Assembly (NCBI GenBank): GCA_965215025.1
Contig: CBDCCV010000001.1
Location: 1,302,001-1,366,000, forward strand
Direction: 5' to 3'
DNA: 64,000 nt
Source of the DNA: CBDCCV01 sp965215025
Lineage (GTDB): Bacteria; Bacteroidota; Rhodothermia; Rhodothermales; Salinibacteraceae
Part shown: positions 1 through 10,140 of the stretch, piece by piece
Position numbering within the stretch: the first letter of the stretch is position 1
Layout of the letters: each line of letters starts with the position of its first letter
Program-made: the position numbers and the translations under genes
Notes under the pieces: generated by a model
Seen by the model: only the letters and a program-made list of their open reading frames with translations
Told to the model about the DNA's origin: nothing
Database searches by the model: none

Positions 1-217
1 GACCGCTTCCGATGACGTGGTCAGAAAGCGGCTGCGAGAGCGGGAGAGCACGGCCTCGGTGTCCGACGCGCGCCTGGAGAACTTTGCGATGCTGAGCGCC
101 GGCTACGAAGCGCCGGATGCCCTCGAAGACGCCTGCCACTTTACGGCAGGAACAGCGGGCGATCCGGAAGCAACGACGACCGAGATCTTGAAGCACCTCG
201 TGCGCCTTGCGCTGTAG
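1..217 (+). CDS. C-terminal end of a P-loop kinase/AAA-type ATPase (5' end outside window)
   Basis: The reading frame is open from the first bases (frame starting at base 2) to a TAG at 215-217, so this is the tail of a gene that begins upstream. The visible 71 or so residues contain the sequence VRKRLRERES followed by SDARLENFAMLSAGYE, which resembles the end of the gluconate-kinase-like P-loop domain found in standalone AAA kinases and fused to aminoglycoside-phosphotransferase-like domains (COG0645/COG2187 proteins such as mycobacterial Rv2004c). No catalytic motif lies inside the window. The family call rests on this tail alone. Its position before a run of stress and energy genes fits the Rv2004c-like idea. 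Confidence 0.55.
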   Translation, partial: TASDDVVRKRLRERESTASVSDARLENFAMLSAGYEAPDALEDACHFTAGTAGDPEATTTEILKHLVRLAL

Positions 218-304
218 GGCAACGCGCGGCGGCCTCGCTTCCTTGCATTAAAGATTAACCCTCCTGCTTTGCTATGAATACACTAAAGACCTCGCGCCGA
301 ACAC

Positions 305-1144
305 GTGCTTGGACTGCCGCCCTTGCCGGAGGCAGCGCTCGCTGGCGTCGTGCTCGGTGCGCGCCGCCTCGCCCGTGACCGGACGTTCGGCCACATCGAG
401 CAGGCCCTGCTCGCCCCGCTGGAGGATGCGCCGGAGATGTTCTCGCCTGACCTTGTCGCCGGCTTGCCTGAACCGGCACGGCGCCACCTCCTCCACGCCA
501 TCGCCCCTGGTACGCCGTTGGCACCGGCCGTTCGTCTCCAGATGGACGGGACGATGACGCCGACTCCGGGCAGCGCCCGCGTCTGCCTCACGGCAGAGGA
601 GACGCTCGCGCCGCAGCGCGGCTTCGTCTGGACGGCGAGCGCGCGCATGTTTGGCCTGCCCGTCCGGGTACGCGACCACTACTTCAGCAGCGACGGGGGC
701 GTGCACGTAACCATCCTTGGCCTCATCCCAATGCCGTTTTCCGCCGACGCCAAAGACGTGACGCGCTCCTCGCGCGGGCGGCTCATCGGCGAGGCCGTCT
801 GGTGCCCCACGGCGCTTGTCGGGCCGGATGTGGCGTGGGAGGCCGTGGACGCCGACCGCGCCCGGTTCACGCTCGCGGTCGATGGCGAGGCCGTCTCCGT
901 CACCGTGCGCGTCGGGCCGGAGGGGGCGCTGCGCGAGGTCACGCTCGACCGCTGGGGCGACGCCGGTGTGCCGTCCCCGAGGCTGCTCCCGTACGGGTTT
1001 GCCGTCGAAAAGGAGGCGACGTTCGGCGGCGTTACGATCCCGACGCGCCTCTGCGGGGGCTGGTGGTACGGAACGAGCCGCTTCGACCCCGACGCGGCAG
1101 CGACGTTCATCGTCCGCTCGGCCGTGTTCGCAGCCAGGCCGTGA
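305..1144 (+). CDS. DUF6544/DUF6920-like protein of unknown function
   Basis: A 279-residue protein from a GTG start; no in-frame ATG lies close upstream. It has no signal peptide or membrane segment. The pattern PARRHLLHAIAPGTPL, then AVRLQMDGTM, RGFVWTASARMFGLPVRVRD, GEAVWCPTALV and WEAVDADRARFTLAVDG is typical of DUF6544/DUF6920 proteins, in which a W/F-rich beta core carries an LAEAxWxPTAL-type motif. Function is not known for the family. The next gene, an SLC13 transporter, begins 31 bp downstream in the same direction and may be co-transcribed. The opposite strand also has a long open frame here, but the motif match supports the plus strand. Confidence 0.75.
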   Translation: MLGLPPLPEAALAGVVLGARRLARDRTFGHIEQALLAPLEDAPEMFSPDLVAGLPEPARRHLLHAIAPGTPLAPAVRLQMDGTMTPTPGSARVCLTAEETLAPQRGFVWTASARMFGLPVRVRDHYFSSDGGVHVTILGLIPMPFSADAKDVTRSSRGRLIGEAVWCPTALVGPDVAWEAVDADRARFTLAVDGEAVSVTVRVGPEGALREVTLDRWGDAGVPSPRLLPYGFAVEKEATFGGVTIPTRLCGGWWYGTSRFDPDAAATFIVRSAVFAARP

Positions 1145-1175
1145 AAAGGGCGCGGGGAAGCACGGAAAGACGAGC

Positions 1176-2675
1176 ATGAAGATACCCAAGATAAAAGAGC
1201 GAGCGGCGCTATTCTATCGCCGGCACGTACGCGAGGACCTGGACCACTGGCGCCGTCGGCTGGCCCGGCGCATCAAGCCGCCGCTCCGGCTCCAAAACGT
1301 GGCGTATTTTCTCGCCGCCGTGGCCGTGGCGGTGCTCGCCGTGGTTGCGCTGGAGGCGAGCGCCTTGCCCCGCGAGGCCGTGCTGATGAGCGGGATCTTC
1401 GTGCTGGCCGCCCTGCTGTGGGTGACCGAGGCGCTGCCGCTTTTCGCCACGGCCATCCTGGTGATCGGCCTGGAGATCGTGCTCTTAGCCAACCCCGGCG
1501 GCTGGGCGGGCCTCGGCTTCGAGCGCGGCCCCTCGCCCGATTACCGCACGTTCCTGGCTCCCCTCTCGGACCCGATCATCGTCCTCTTCCTGGGCGGCTT
1601 TCTGATGGCGCAGGCCGCTATCAAAGAAAGAGTCGATCACGCGCTCGCCGGCGTCATCCTGCGCCTCTTTCGCGGGAGGCCGCGCTCGGTCATGATGGGG
1701 CTGATGCTCGTCACCGCCGCCTTCTCGATGTTCATGAGCAACACCGCCACAACGGCCATGATGATCACGCTCGTGGCGCCGATGCTTGCGCAGATCCCCG
1801 CCGGAGACCCGGTGCGCAAAGGGCTGGTGCTCTCGGTTCCCTTCGCGGCCAACATCGGGGGGATGGGCACGCCCATCTCCTCGCCGCCGAACGCCGTGGT
1901 CGTCGGCTTTCTGGAGCAGGCCGGCTACGAGATCACCTTTCTCGAATGGATGCTCATCGCCGTGCCGCTCGCAGGGGGCCTGCTGCTCCTCTCCTGGGAG
2001 CTGCTGTGGACGCTCTTCCGCACGCGCGTCCCGGACCTGCGCCTCGAGCCGGTCAGCCGAGGGATCGACGGGCGGGGCTGGTACGTAATCGCCGTCATGG
2101 GGCTGACCATCGGCCTCTGGCTCAGCGAGCAGCTCCACGGCCTGCCGACGGCCGTGGTGGCGCTCGTCCCGGCGGTAGCCTTCACGGCCACGGGGCTGCT
2201 CGGACGGAGAGATTACAACGGCCTCGAATGGCACATCCTGACGCTCATCGCAGGCGGCATCGCGCTGGGCGCCGGTATGCAGGTTACCGGCCTGGACCGG
2301 ATCGTCGTCGAGGCGATCCCGCTCGAGGGCCGGTTCGTCGTGGCGGTGATGGTGGTGGCGACGCTCCTTTTGAGCACGTTCATGTCGAACACGGCGGCGG
2401 CCAACCTGCTCCTGCCCATCGGCATCTCGCTGGCGGCGGCGGGCGCGGTGGCCGGCGGCGGGCCGGGGGCGCTGCAGCTCGGCATCAGCATTGCGCTGGC
2501 GGCCTCGGTGGCCATGGCGCTGCCCGTGAGCACGCCTCCCAACGCCATCGCCTACGCGCAGGGCGAGTTCGAGACGCGGGACCTGGCCCTGGCCGGCAGC
2601 CTGATCGCTGCGCTGGCGGCGGCGCTCATCGTCGCCTTCGGCGGGCCGGTCATCAGCTTCTGGCTAGGCGGATGA
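1176..2675 (+). CDS. SLC13/DASS family permease (dicarboxylate, sulfate or phosphate:Na+ symporter)
   Basis: A 499-residue integral membrane protein. The frame is open much further upstream, but that part overlaps the preceding gene in another frame; ATG 1176 gives a start with a basic N-terminal region before the first helix. Both SNT signature motifs of the divalent-anion:Na+ symporter fold are present: MSNTATTAMMITLVAP in the first half and MSNTAAANLLLPIGI in the second, each followed by a proline-rich re-entrant region (ISSPPNAVVVG and VSTPPNAIAYAQG). These two inverted repeats bind Na+ and the anion. The substrate cannot be told from sequence. It probably forms a short operon with the preceding DUF6544-like gene. 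Confidence 0.88.
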   Translation: MKIPKIKERAALFYRRHVREDLDHWRRRLARRIKPPLRLQNVAYFLAAVAVAVLAVVALEASALPREAVLMSGIFVLAALLWVTEALPLFATAILVIGLEIVLLANPGGWAGLGFERGPSPDYRTFLAPLSDPIIVLFLGGFLMAQAAIKERVDHALAGVILRLFRGRPRSVMMGLMLVTAAFSMFMSNTATTAMMITLVAPMLAQIPAGDPVRKGLVLSVPFAANIGGMGTPISSPPNAVVVGFLEQAGYEITFLEWMLIAVPLAGGLLLLSWELLWTLFRTRVPDLRLEPVSRGIDGRGWYVIAVMGLTIGLWLSEQLHGLPTAVVALVPAVAFTATGLLGRRDYNGLEWHILTLIAGGIALGAGMQVTGLDRIVVEAIPLEGRFVVAVMVVATLLLSTFMSNTAAANLLLPIGISLAAAGAVAGGGPGALQLGISIALAASVAMALPVSTPPNAIAYAQGEFETRDLALAGSLIAALAAALIVAFGGPVISFWLGG

Positions 2676-2884
2676 GGCCCGGCGTGCCGCGCGCGCCGAT
2701 GTGGGCAGATCCCCCACGCCGACCTTGGGGAATGCCGCACGTCCGGCGCGGGGGATGTGCTGGCACGTCCCCTACACCCGGCGTAGGAGCTTGCCTCCTG
2801 CTCGCTTGGCGTGACGTCCGGCCGGGCCTTCGCTCTTCCGCAAAAGGGGTTTCTTCTCAGGCCAGCCATCTTTAACGTGTTGCC

Positions 2885-3313
2885 ATGACCGTGGACGCCA
2901 TCATGACGCGCCGCGTCGTCACCGTCGAGCGGGAGGCGTCGCTGCTTACCGTGCACAACCTTTTTCGCAAAGGCGCTTTCCACCATCTGCTCGTGGTGGA
3001 CGGCGACGGCGGCTTCGTCGGCGTCATCTCCGACCGCGACGTGCTGAAAGAGGTCAGCCCGTTCCTGGACACGCCCTCAGAGACGCACCGCGACGTGCAC
3101 ACGCTTGCGAAGCCGGTGCACACGCTCATCAAGCGCGCGCCCGTCACTGTGGAGAAAAGCGCGGGCATCGAGGCGGCGGCGGCGTTGCTCCTGGACGAGG
3201 GCGTCTCCTGCCTGCCCGTACTCGCGCCCGACGGGGAGATTGAAGGCCTCGTCACCTCGAGAGACATCTTGCGGCACACAGCCGGCCGGCAGCCCGACAG
3301 CGCCCGCCGGTAG
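2885..3313 (+). CDS. Two-CBS-domain protein (Hrp1-like)
   Basis: A 142-residue soluble protein made only of two CBS motifs: residues 1-60 (VDAIMTRRVVTVEREASL ... VISDRDVLKEV) and about 75-135 (LIKRAPVTVEKSAGIEAAAALL ... GLVTSRDILRHT). CBS pairs bind adenine nucleotides and usually sense energy state. Its size and standalone architecture match mycobacterial hypoxic response protein 1 (Rv2626c, 143 residues), a DosR-regulon protein. It lies 65 bp upstream of the PEP carboxykinase gene in the same direction, so it may be co-expressed with gluconeogenic entry. Confidence 0.88.
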   Translation: MTVDAIMTRRVVTVEREASLLTVHNLFRKGAFHHLLVVDGDGGFVGVISDRDVLKEVSPFLDTPSETHRDVHTLAKPVHTLIKRAPVTVEKSAGIEAAAALLLDEGVSCLPVLAPDGEIEGLVTSRDILRHTAGRQPDSARR

Positions 3314-3378
3314 CACGCGCGCCCGCACGCCGCGCCCCACGCCCTCACCCCCACTGCGAACGAAAAGAGGATGCATCC

Positions 3379-4998
<1,620 letters not shown>

Positions 4999-5047
4999 GC
5001 GCGCGGCGCCCCGCTTCCGCGAACGTGCACCCCCTCCATGCGAGGCC

Positions 5048-6010
5048 ATGCAGCCTATCATCACGCTGACCTTAAACCCGTCGGTAGACAAGAACGCGAG
5101 CGTCGATCACGTCGTGGCCGAGCGTAAGCTGCGCTGCTCAGCGCCGAGCTACGAGCCGGGCGGCGGCGGCATCAACGCCGCTCGGGCCATCCGTAAGCTT
5201 GGCGGGGTGGCGTCGGCGCTCTACCTGGCGGGTGGGCCTGCCGGCGAGACGCTCCGCCAGCTGCTAGCCGAGGAAGGCATCGAGCAGCACGTCGTGCCCA
5301 CGAAGGGCTGGACGCGCGAGAACTTCATCGCGTACGAGTCGGCCACGCATCTGCAGTACCGCTTTGGGATGCTGGGGCCGGTTGTGCAGGAAGCGGAGTG
5401 GCGGCACAGCCTGGAGATGCTGGCGGCGGTAGATCCGGCGCCGGCCTACGTGGTCGTGAGCGGGAGCCTGCCGCCCGGCGTGCCGGAGAACTTCTGCGCG
5501 CGCGTGGTGCGCCACGCCCGCCGGTGGGGCGGCCACGTCATCGTGGACACCTCCGGCGCGGCGCTGCGCGCGGCGCTGCGCGAGCGGGCGCATCTGATCA
5601 AGCCCAACGTCGGGGAGCTGGCGGCGCTCGTCGGGCATCCCATCGCCGGGGAGGCCGAGCTGGAGGCCATCGCCATGCAGCTCGTCAACGAAGAGCGCTG
5701 CGAGATGGCGATGGTTTCGCTGGGGGCCGGCGGCGCGCTCTTGGCTACGGCGGACGGCCCGAGGCGGCTGCGCGCGCCGGTCGTCCCCATCCAGAGCAAA
5801 GTGGGCGCGGGCGACAGCATGGTGGCCGGCCTGGCGCTCATGCTGGCGCGCGGCCGGCCCGTCGTGGAAGCGGCGCAGTTTGCCGTGGCCGCCGGCGCGG
5901 CGGCCGTCATGACGCCGGGCACGGAGCTGTGCCGCCGCGCCGACGCCGAGCGCCTGTTCGAGCAGATGCAGGCTCCTCGCGCAAACGCCGTGGGAGAGGA
6001 CGCGGGCTGA
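5048..6010 (+). CDS. pfkB: 6-phosphofructokinase II (PfkB, ribokinase family)
   Basis: A 320-residue PfkB-family sugar kinase. The N-terminus (ITLTLNPSVDKNASVDHV, then KLRCSAPSYEPGGGGINAAR) and the anion-hole/catalytic region QSKVGAGDSMVAGLALML (catalytic Asp in GAGDS) resemble E. coli PfkB rather than ribokinase or 1-phosphofructokinase, because the KLRC-x6-EPGGGGIN pattern is characteristic of PfkB. It phosphorylates fructose 6-phosphate; 1-phosphofructokinase or tagatose-6-phosphate kinase remain alternatives. It starts 49 bp after pckA. A PfkB protein (Rv2029c) is also part of the DosR dormancy regulon. Confidence 0.88.
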   Translation: MQPIITLTLNPSVDKNASVDHVVAERKLRCSAPSYEPGGGGINAARAIRKLGGVASALYLAGGPAGETLRQLLAEEGIEQHVVPTKGWTRENFIAYESATHLQYRFGMLGPVVQEAEWRHSLEMLAAVDPAPAYVVVSGSLPPGVPENFCARVVRHARRWGGHVIVDTSGAALRAALRERAHLIKPNVGELAALVGHPIAGEAELEAIAMQLVNEERCEMAMVSLGAGGALLATADGPRRLRAPVVPIQSKVGAGDSMVAGLALMLARGRPVVEAAQFAVAAGAAAVMTPGTELCRRADAERLFEQMQAPRANAVGEDAG

Positions 6011-6074
6011 TGAAAAGCCTCCTTCCGAAGGATGCATCAACGGGGGAGATTTCCCGCTTCGCTCGGAATGATGA
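6010..6074 (+). repeat. Dispersed intergenic element with ATGA/TCGGAATGA-type end
   Basis: Just after the pfkB stop codon lies a segment reading CCTTCCGAAGGATGCATCAA, then GGGGGAGATTTCCCG and CTTCGCTCGGAATGATG. Related words (TCAACGGGGGAGAT, CGCTCGG/CTCAGGATGAC) recur at 15.3, 16.2, 27.4 and 53.2 kb, always between genes. This copy looks partial. It can be translated, which produces a spurious frame in the intergenic gap. Confidence 0.6.
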
Positions 6075-6173
6075 AGAGATAGGCCGTGACTTGCGATGGA
6101 AAGCCCCGATGCTCGATACGACGTCGTGCTGTTTCTCGGAACGCCAAAACGCCCTCCACGCGCCCCTTCATCC

Positions 6174-6587
6174 ATGCGCCTTCAGCTAGTACGGCCCCCG
6201 TGCGAGGAAGCAAGCGAGAACGGATGCTCCTCCCCGCAGAGGTGTGCTTCGCTGGCGCCGGCGTTCCAGGCACTGCACCGGGCGTTTGAAGCGACTCGCC
6301 AGCGGGAGATCGAGCGCCACGCCGGCCGCTTCAACGAAGCCAGCCGCGAGGACCTCGACCGCCTGACGCGCGCCATCCTGCAGCGCGTGCTGGCCGTGCC
6401 GGCTGCCCGTCTGGAGGAGACCCGCCCCGCCCGCGCTCACCCGGAGCGGGACGCGGCGCTCTTAGCCAGGCTGTTCACCCATCCAAGCGCTGGCGACGCG
6501 CTGGAGCCGGAGGCGTTGACGCGCTGCTGCACGGGCGATTCGCCCGTGCCGGGTCCCGCTTCGAGGCGCCTGGAAGAGGCGGCGTAA
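6174..6587 (+). CDS. Small protein resembling the glutamyl-tRNA reductase C-terminal dimerisation domain
   Basis: A 137-residue frame (an alternative ATG at 6096 adds 26 residues). From about residue 28 it reads FQALHRAFEATRQREIERH, followed about ten residues on by REDLDRLTRAILQRVLAVPA and ARLEE. This follows the order seen at the end of HemA (a helix with IRxxELER, then LTRxIVNKLLHxPTxxL). No NADPH-binding or catalytic tRNA-binding part is present, so it cannot be a working glutamyl-tRNA reductase. It could be a decayed hemA, a captured helical domain with another job, or a chance similarity. It lies between pfkB and ldh on the same strand. The N-terminal 25 residues look like non-coding sequence. 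Confidence 0.45.
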   Translation: MRLQLVRPPCEEASENGCSSPQRCASLAPAFQALHRAFEATRQREIERHAGRFNEASREDLDRLTRAILQRVLAVPAARLEETRPARAHPERDAALLARLFTHPSAGDALEPEALTRCCTGDSPVPGPASRRLEEAA

Positions 6588-6660
6588 GCACGAGTGCTCC
6601 ATGCAAGGGCGTCCTTCTCTACAAGAAACAAGCCGCAGCGAGACCAAAACAGATCAAGCT

Positions 6661-7608
6661 ATGATTCAACGCCGAACCGTCGGGATCGTCGGCACCGGGC
6701 ATGTGGGCGTGGCCGCCGCCTACGCCCTTTTCAACCAGCGCCTGGCGAGCGAACTCCTCCTGCTCGACCTCGACGAGCGCCGGGCCGAAGGGGAGGCCAT
6801 GGACCTCATGCACGGGCAGGTCCTCGTCGGCAGCATGGCGGCCCGAGCCGGCCGTTACGACGACCTCGCCGCCGCGCAGGTCATCGTGATCGCAGCCGGG
6901 GTCAGCCAGCAGTCGCCCGACGAGACGCGGCTCCATCTTTTGAGCCGGAACGCGGACATCTTCCGCGAGATCATCGCCCAGCTTGACCGGCACGCGCCGG
7001 AAGCGATCCTGGTCATCGCCACCAACCCGGTGGACATCCTGACCTACGTTGCTCAGGCGGAAAGCCGGCGGCGGCCCGAGCGCATCATCGGCACGGGGAC
7101 GCTCCTGGACACGGCGCGCCTGCGTGCGCTCCTGGGCCGCCACTACGGCGTCGATCCGCGCTCGGTCCACGCCTACATCCTGGGCGAGCACGGCGACTCG
7201 GAGGTGCCCGTTTGGAGCAGCGCGGCCGTCGGCGGCCGGCTCATCTTCGAGAACACGGTGCTCGGCACGCCCTTCGACCGGGCGGCGCTGGAAGAGCTTT
7301 TTGAAGCGGCACGCACGGCGGCCTACGAGATCATCCGGCGCAAGGGGCACACCGACTCGGCCATCGGCGTGGTCATCGCCCGCATCGTACGGGCCATCCT
7401 GGGCGATGAGCGCAGCGTCCTGCCCATGAGCGTGCGGGCCGAGGGGGCCTACGGCATTGAAGACGTGTGCCTGAGCTTGCCCTGCGTGCTGGGCCTGGCG
7501 GGCGCCAGCGGGCAGGTGCTGCCCGAACTCACCGATGAAGAGGCCGAGGGGTTGCGCGCCTCAGCCTCGGTCTTGAAAGAAAGCCTGGCGGCGCTTCAAG
7601 CGGCGTAG
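6661..7608 (+). CDS. ldh: L-lactate dehydrogenase
   Basis: A 315-residue NAD-dependent LDH/MDH-superfamily enzyme interconverting pyruvate and lactate. Seen: the dinucleotide loop VGIVGTGHVGVAAAYAL near the start, acidic Asp of the second strand (LLLLDLDE), the active-site loop AGVSQQSPDETRLHLLSRN, TNPVDILTYV, and the catalytic His in ILGEHGDSEVPVW. Gln rather than Arg in the specificity loop points to LDH rather than malate dehydrogenase. ATG 6661 is chosen over an upstream GTG/ATG extension at 6601 because the Rossmann strand starts within six residues. Fermentative NAD+ regeneration fits the low-oxygen theme of its neighbours. Confidence 0.92.
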   Translation: MIQRRTVGIVGTGHVGVAAAYALFNQRLASELLLLDLDERRAEGEAMDLMHGQVLVGSMAARAGRYDDLAAAQVIVIAAGVSQQSPDETRLHLLSRNADIFREIIAQLDRHAPEAILVIATNPVDILTYVAQAESRRRPERIIGTGTLLDTARLRALLGRHYGVDPRSVHAYILGEHGDSEVPVWSSAAVGGRLIFENTVLGTPFDRAALEELFEAARTAAYEIIRRKGHTDSAIGVVIARIVRAILGDERSVLPMSVRAEGAYGIEDVCLSLPCVLGLAGASGQVLPELTDEEAEGLRASASVLKESLAALQAA

Positions 7609-7701
7609 GCAAATCCCCCACGGCTCGGCGTGCGCCTTCCCCTGCATCCTGGCGCGGAGGGCGCCGGGCGGCCTGCGGGTTTGCGAAGCCGTAGCGTAGA
7701 A

Positions 7702-7935
7702 ATGAAGCAAGCGCTTCGGCTCCTCTCCGTTCTCATGCAAACGACGAGGCCCTTCATGGTCATCGACCCGCCGAAGATCAACCGCGCGCGCGTGCTGAAG
7801 GAAGAGCGTGCGCGGCAGCGCGCGCTGGAAGTGCTCCAGCAGATTCTTCTCGATCTGGCTCCTGACGAAGGCCTCGGGACGCCCGTGCGGCAGGGCGCCT
7901 GGATCGTCATCCCTATCGACCGCCTCGAGGAGTAG
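7702..7935 (+). CDS. Small hypothetical protein
   Basis: A 77-residue frame from ATG 7702 (internal ATG at 7756 would give 59 residues). It has no signal peptide, membrane helix or Cys cluster. The second half, KINRARVLKEERARQRALEV followed by LQQILLDLAP and GAWIVIPIDRLEE, is charged and probably helical then beta. I do not recognise the family. It stands alone between ldh and the nitroreductase gene. An antisense frame covers the same bases, so strand choice is based on context only. Confidence 0.4.
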   Translation: MKQALRLLSVLMQTTRPFMVIDPPKINRARVLKEERARQRALEVLQQILLDLAPDEGLGTPVRQGAWIVIPIDRLEE

Positions 7936-7954
7936 CGTTTTAGCGGCAGGGTGG

Positions 7955-7988
7955 ACGTTCAACCGTCAGAAACGTTCAACCGTCAAAA
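7955..7988 (+). repeat. 17-bp tandem duplication upstream of the nitroreductase gene
   Basis: ACGTTCAACCGTCAGAA is followed directly by ACGTTCAACCGTCAAAA (one mismatch). The pair ends 10 bp before the chosen ATG at 7999. It may be a replication slip or a tandem binding site. Confidence 0.7.
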
Positions 7989-7998
7989 AAAGCAGCCC

Positions 7999-9045
7999 AT
8001 GAAAAAGCAGCCCACGGCCCTCAGCCCGGACGACCCCTGGCGCGTTTCGGAGCAGGGGTTTCCGCGCGCCGGTGCGGCCGAGGAGAAGCTCAAGTTCCTG
8101 CTCAACTTCGCCGTGCTGGCGCCCTCGGGTCACAACCGGCAGCCGTGGCGCTTCCGCGTGACGGGCGACGAGGTGGAGCTTTGCGCCGACCGCCAGCGGG
8201 CGCTCCCCACCGTCGATCCCGGTGACCGCGAGCTTGTCATGAGCTGCGGCGCGGCGCTGCTGCACCTGCGCGTGGCGATCCAGCACTACGGCTTCCAGCC
8301 CATCGTGCACACCTTCCCAAACCTGGCGGACCGCGACCTTTTGGCGATTGTGCGCATCGGGCCGCCGCAGGAAGCTGCTCTGAAAGACCATCGGCTCTTC
8401 ATGGCGATTAAACGACGCCGGACCCGGCGCAGGCCCTTCGAGAAGCGCCCGGTGCCCGATGCCGAGCTGGAGGCGCTCAGGGCGGCGGCCGGCACCGAGG
8501 GCGGGCGCCTGCACGTGATGGAGGCCGGCCCGCGCGAGAAGCTTATCGACCTGATCGCCGAGGGCGACCGCGTGCAGGAGTCCGACGAGCAGTTCCGCCG
8601 GGAGCTGGCCCGCTGGATGACGCCCAGCCGCAGCGCGCCCCCCGAGGGCGTCCCCGGCTACGCCCGCGGCCAGAACCGCCTCCAGTCGCAGGTGGACCCG
8701 CTTATCGAGCAGGCCTTTGACCGGGGGAAGCAGAAGGCGGCGCAGAACCGGCTGCTGGCCCGCAACGCGCCCGTGCTCCTCATCCTCGCCACCGAGACCG
8801 ACAGCGCGGCGGCGCACCTGGCCGCCGGGCAGGCGCTGGCGCGCACGCTCCTGACGGGGGCGGACTACGGCCTCTCGACCTCGTTCCTGAACCAGCCGCT
8901 GCAGGTCCCCGCGCTACGGGCGAAGGCCGCCCGGCTCCTCGGCGGGGGCCATCCGCAGATGGTGCTGCGCATGGGCTACGGCGGCGGGGAGAAGCCCACG
9001 CCGCGCCGCGCCGTGCGCGAGGTGACGGTCAACAGCCGTCCGTAG
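7999..9045 (+). CDS. Acg-family nitroreductase-like flavoprotein
   Basis: A 348-residue protein of the Acg branch of the nitroreductase fold. Typical features are the N-terminal LLNFAVLAPSGHNRQPWRFRV (FMN-contact segment), RRRTRRRPFEKRPVP in the middle, and a C-terminal TGADYGLSTSFLNQPLQVP. Acg proteins (Rv2032, Rv3131 in M. tuberculosis) are DosR-regulated and have been proposed to bind and sequester flavin rather than reduce nitro compounds. GTG 7951 would add 16 residues, but these are translated from the tandem repeat, so ATG 7999 is preferred. Three universal stress protein genes follow directly, as in mycobacterial dormancy clusters. Confidence 0.87.
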   Translation: MKKQPTALSPDDPWRVSEQGFPRAGAAEEKLKFLLNFAVLAPSGHNRQPWRFRVTGDEVELCADRQRALPTVDPGDRELVMSCGAALLHLRVAIQHYGFQPIVHTFPNLADRDLLAIVRIGPPQEAALKDHRLFMAIKRRRTRRRPFEKRPVPDAELEALRAAAGTEGGRLHVMEAGPREKLIDLIAEGDRVQESDEQFRRELARWMTPSRSAPPEGVPGYARGQNRLQSQVDPLIEQAFDRGKQKAAQNRLLARNAPVLLILATETDSAAAHLAAGQALARTLLTGADYGLSTSFLNQPLQVPALRAKAARLLGGGHPQMVLRMGYGGGEKPTPRRAVREVTVNSRP

Positions 9046-9115
9046 CCGCTGCCCCTCCGCAGCCGGAGCAGCGCGTGCGGATTCCTCCGTCTCTCACCAG
9101 CGAACCCTCCAGGCC

Positions 9116-10069
9116 ATGCTGCAGATCGAAAAGATCCTCTTCCCCACCGACCACTCGGCGTGCGCCGAGCGGGCCTTTCTCCACGCCGCCGTCCTGGCCG
9201 ACTGGCACGACGCCAAGCTCCACGCCCTGCACGTGGCGGAGGCGAACGCGGAAGACGGCTCGTTCCTCGGCCGACTGCGCTTCTCCGACGAGGAGATCGC
9301 CGAAGAGCTGCGCACGGCGTGGACGCGCAGCGAGGCCCGCTCCCGGAAAGACGCCGCCGCGGAGAAGCTGCGGCTTGTCACGAAGCAGGTCGAGGCGCCC
9401 TCCGCGCCGGACGCCATCCTGCGCTACGCCGAAGACGAGGACGCCGACCTCATCGTCATGGGCACGCATGGGCGGCGCGGCGTGCGGCGCCTCATGCTGG
9501 GCAGCGTGGCCGAGGAGGTCGTCCGTCGGGCCGCGTGCCCGGTCCTCACGGTCCGCACGGGCGAAGAGGACGTGCCCTACCGCACCGTGCAGCGCGTGCT
9601 CGCGCCGGTGGACTTCTCCGCGTTCACGCCCACAGCCGTCGCTTACGCCGTCGAGCTGGCGCAGACGTACGGCGCGCGCATCGACCTCCTGCACGTCGTC
9701 GAGGACGCCACGCGGCCCGGCGCTTATGGCGAGGGGGCGCGGCTGGTGGTGGATGTAAAAGCCTTCAAAGAGCGGGCGTACGACGCCCTGGCCAAGCTCG
9801 CCCGCGAGCACATCGGCTTCGAGGACGTGCGCGTAGCGGTCGAGGTCGGCCACCCGGCCGGCGCCGTGCTGCGCTACGCCGAGGCGCACGCGACGGACCT
9901 CATCGTGATCCCGACGCACGGCCGTTCCGGCATCCAGCGGATGCTCCTGGGCAGCGTGGCCGAAAAGGTGGTGCGCCAGGCGCCCTGCCCCGTCTTCACG
10001 GTGAAGAGCTTCGGGAAGTCGCTCCTGGGAAAGCCGGAAAGGACGGAAATGAAAAAGGCGGAGGGATAG
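9116..10069 (+). CDS. Tandem-domain universal stress protein (first of three)
   Basis: A 317-residue protein with two UspA domains: residues about 1-155 (IEKILFPTDHSACAERAF ... GTHGRRGVRRLMLGSVAEE) and about 158-303 (VQRVLAPVDFSAFTP ... PTHGRSGIQRMLLGSVAEK). Both halves keep the G-x2-G-x9-GS nucleotide-binding pattern and the early Asp, so both may bind ATP. It ends with a FGKSLLGKP-type tail shared with the next two genes. USPs are induced in growth arrest, starvation and hypoxia. The three usp genes are 71 and 31 bp apart and likely form an operon. Confidence 0.93.
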   Translation: MLQIEKILFPTDHSACAERAFLHAAVLADWHDAKLHALHVAEANAEDGSFLGRLRFSDEEIAEELRTAWTRSEARSRKDAAAEKLRLVTKQVEAPSAPDAILRYAEDEDADLIVMGTHGRRGVRRLMLGSVAEEVVRRAACPVLTVRTGEEDVPYRTVQRVLAPVDFSAFTPTAVAYAVELAQTYGARIDLLHVVEDATRPGAYGEGARLVVDVKAFKERAYDALAKLAREHIGFEDVRVAVEVGHPAGAVLRYAEAHATDLIVIPTHGRSGIQRMLLGSVAEKVVRQAPCPVFTVKSFGKSLLGKPERTEMKKAEG

Positions 10070-10140
10070 ACGCCCGCTCGCTGCCCCCCGTGCGCAAACC
10101 TGCCCCCGCGCGCGAACCTGAACGCCACGGAGAACACCCC

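Noticed and set aside
2694..2815. Possible repeat with CAGATCCCCCACG and GGCGCGGGGGATGTG words
   Set aside because: A weakly similar word (CAAATCCCCCACGG) occurs at 7612, but the rest does not align, so I could not support a shared element.
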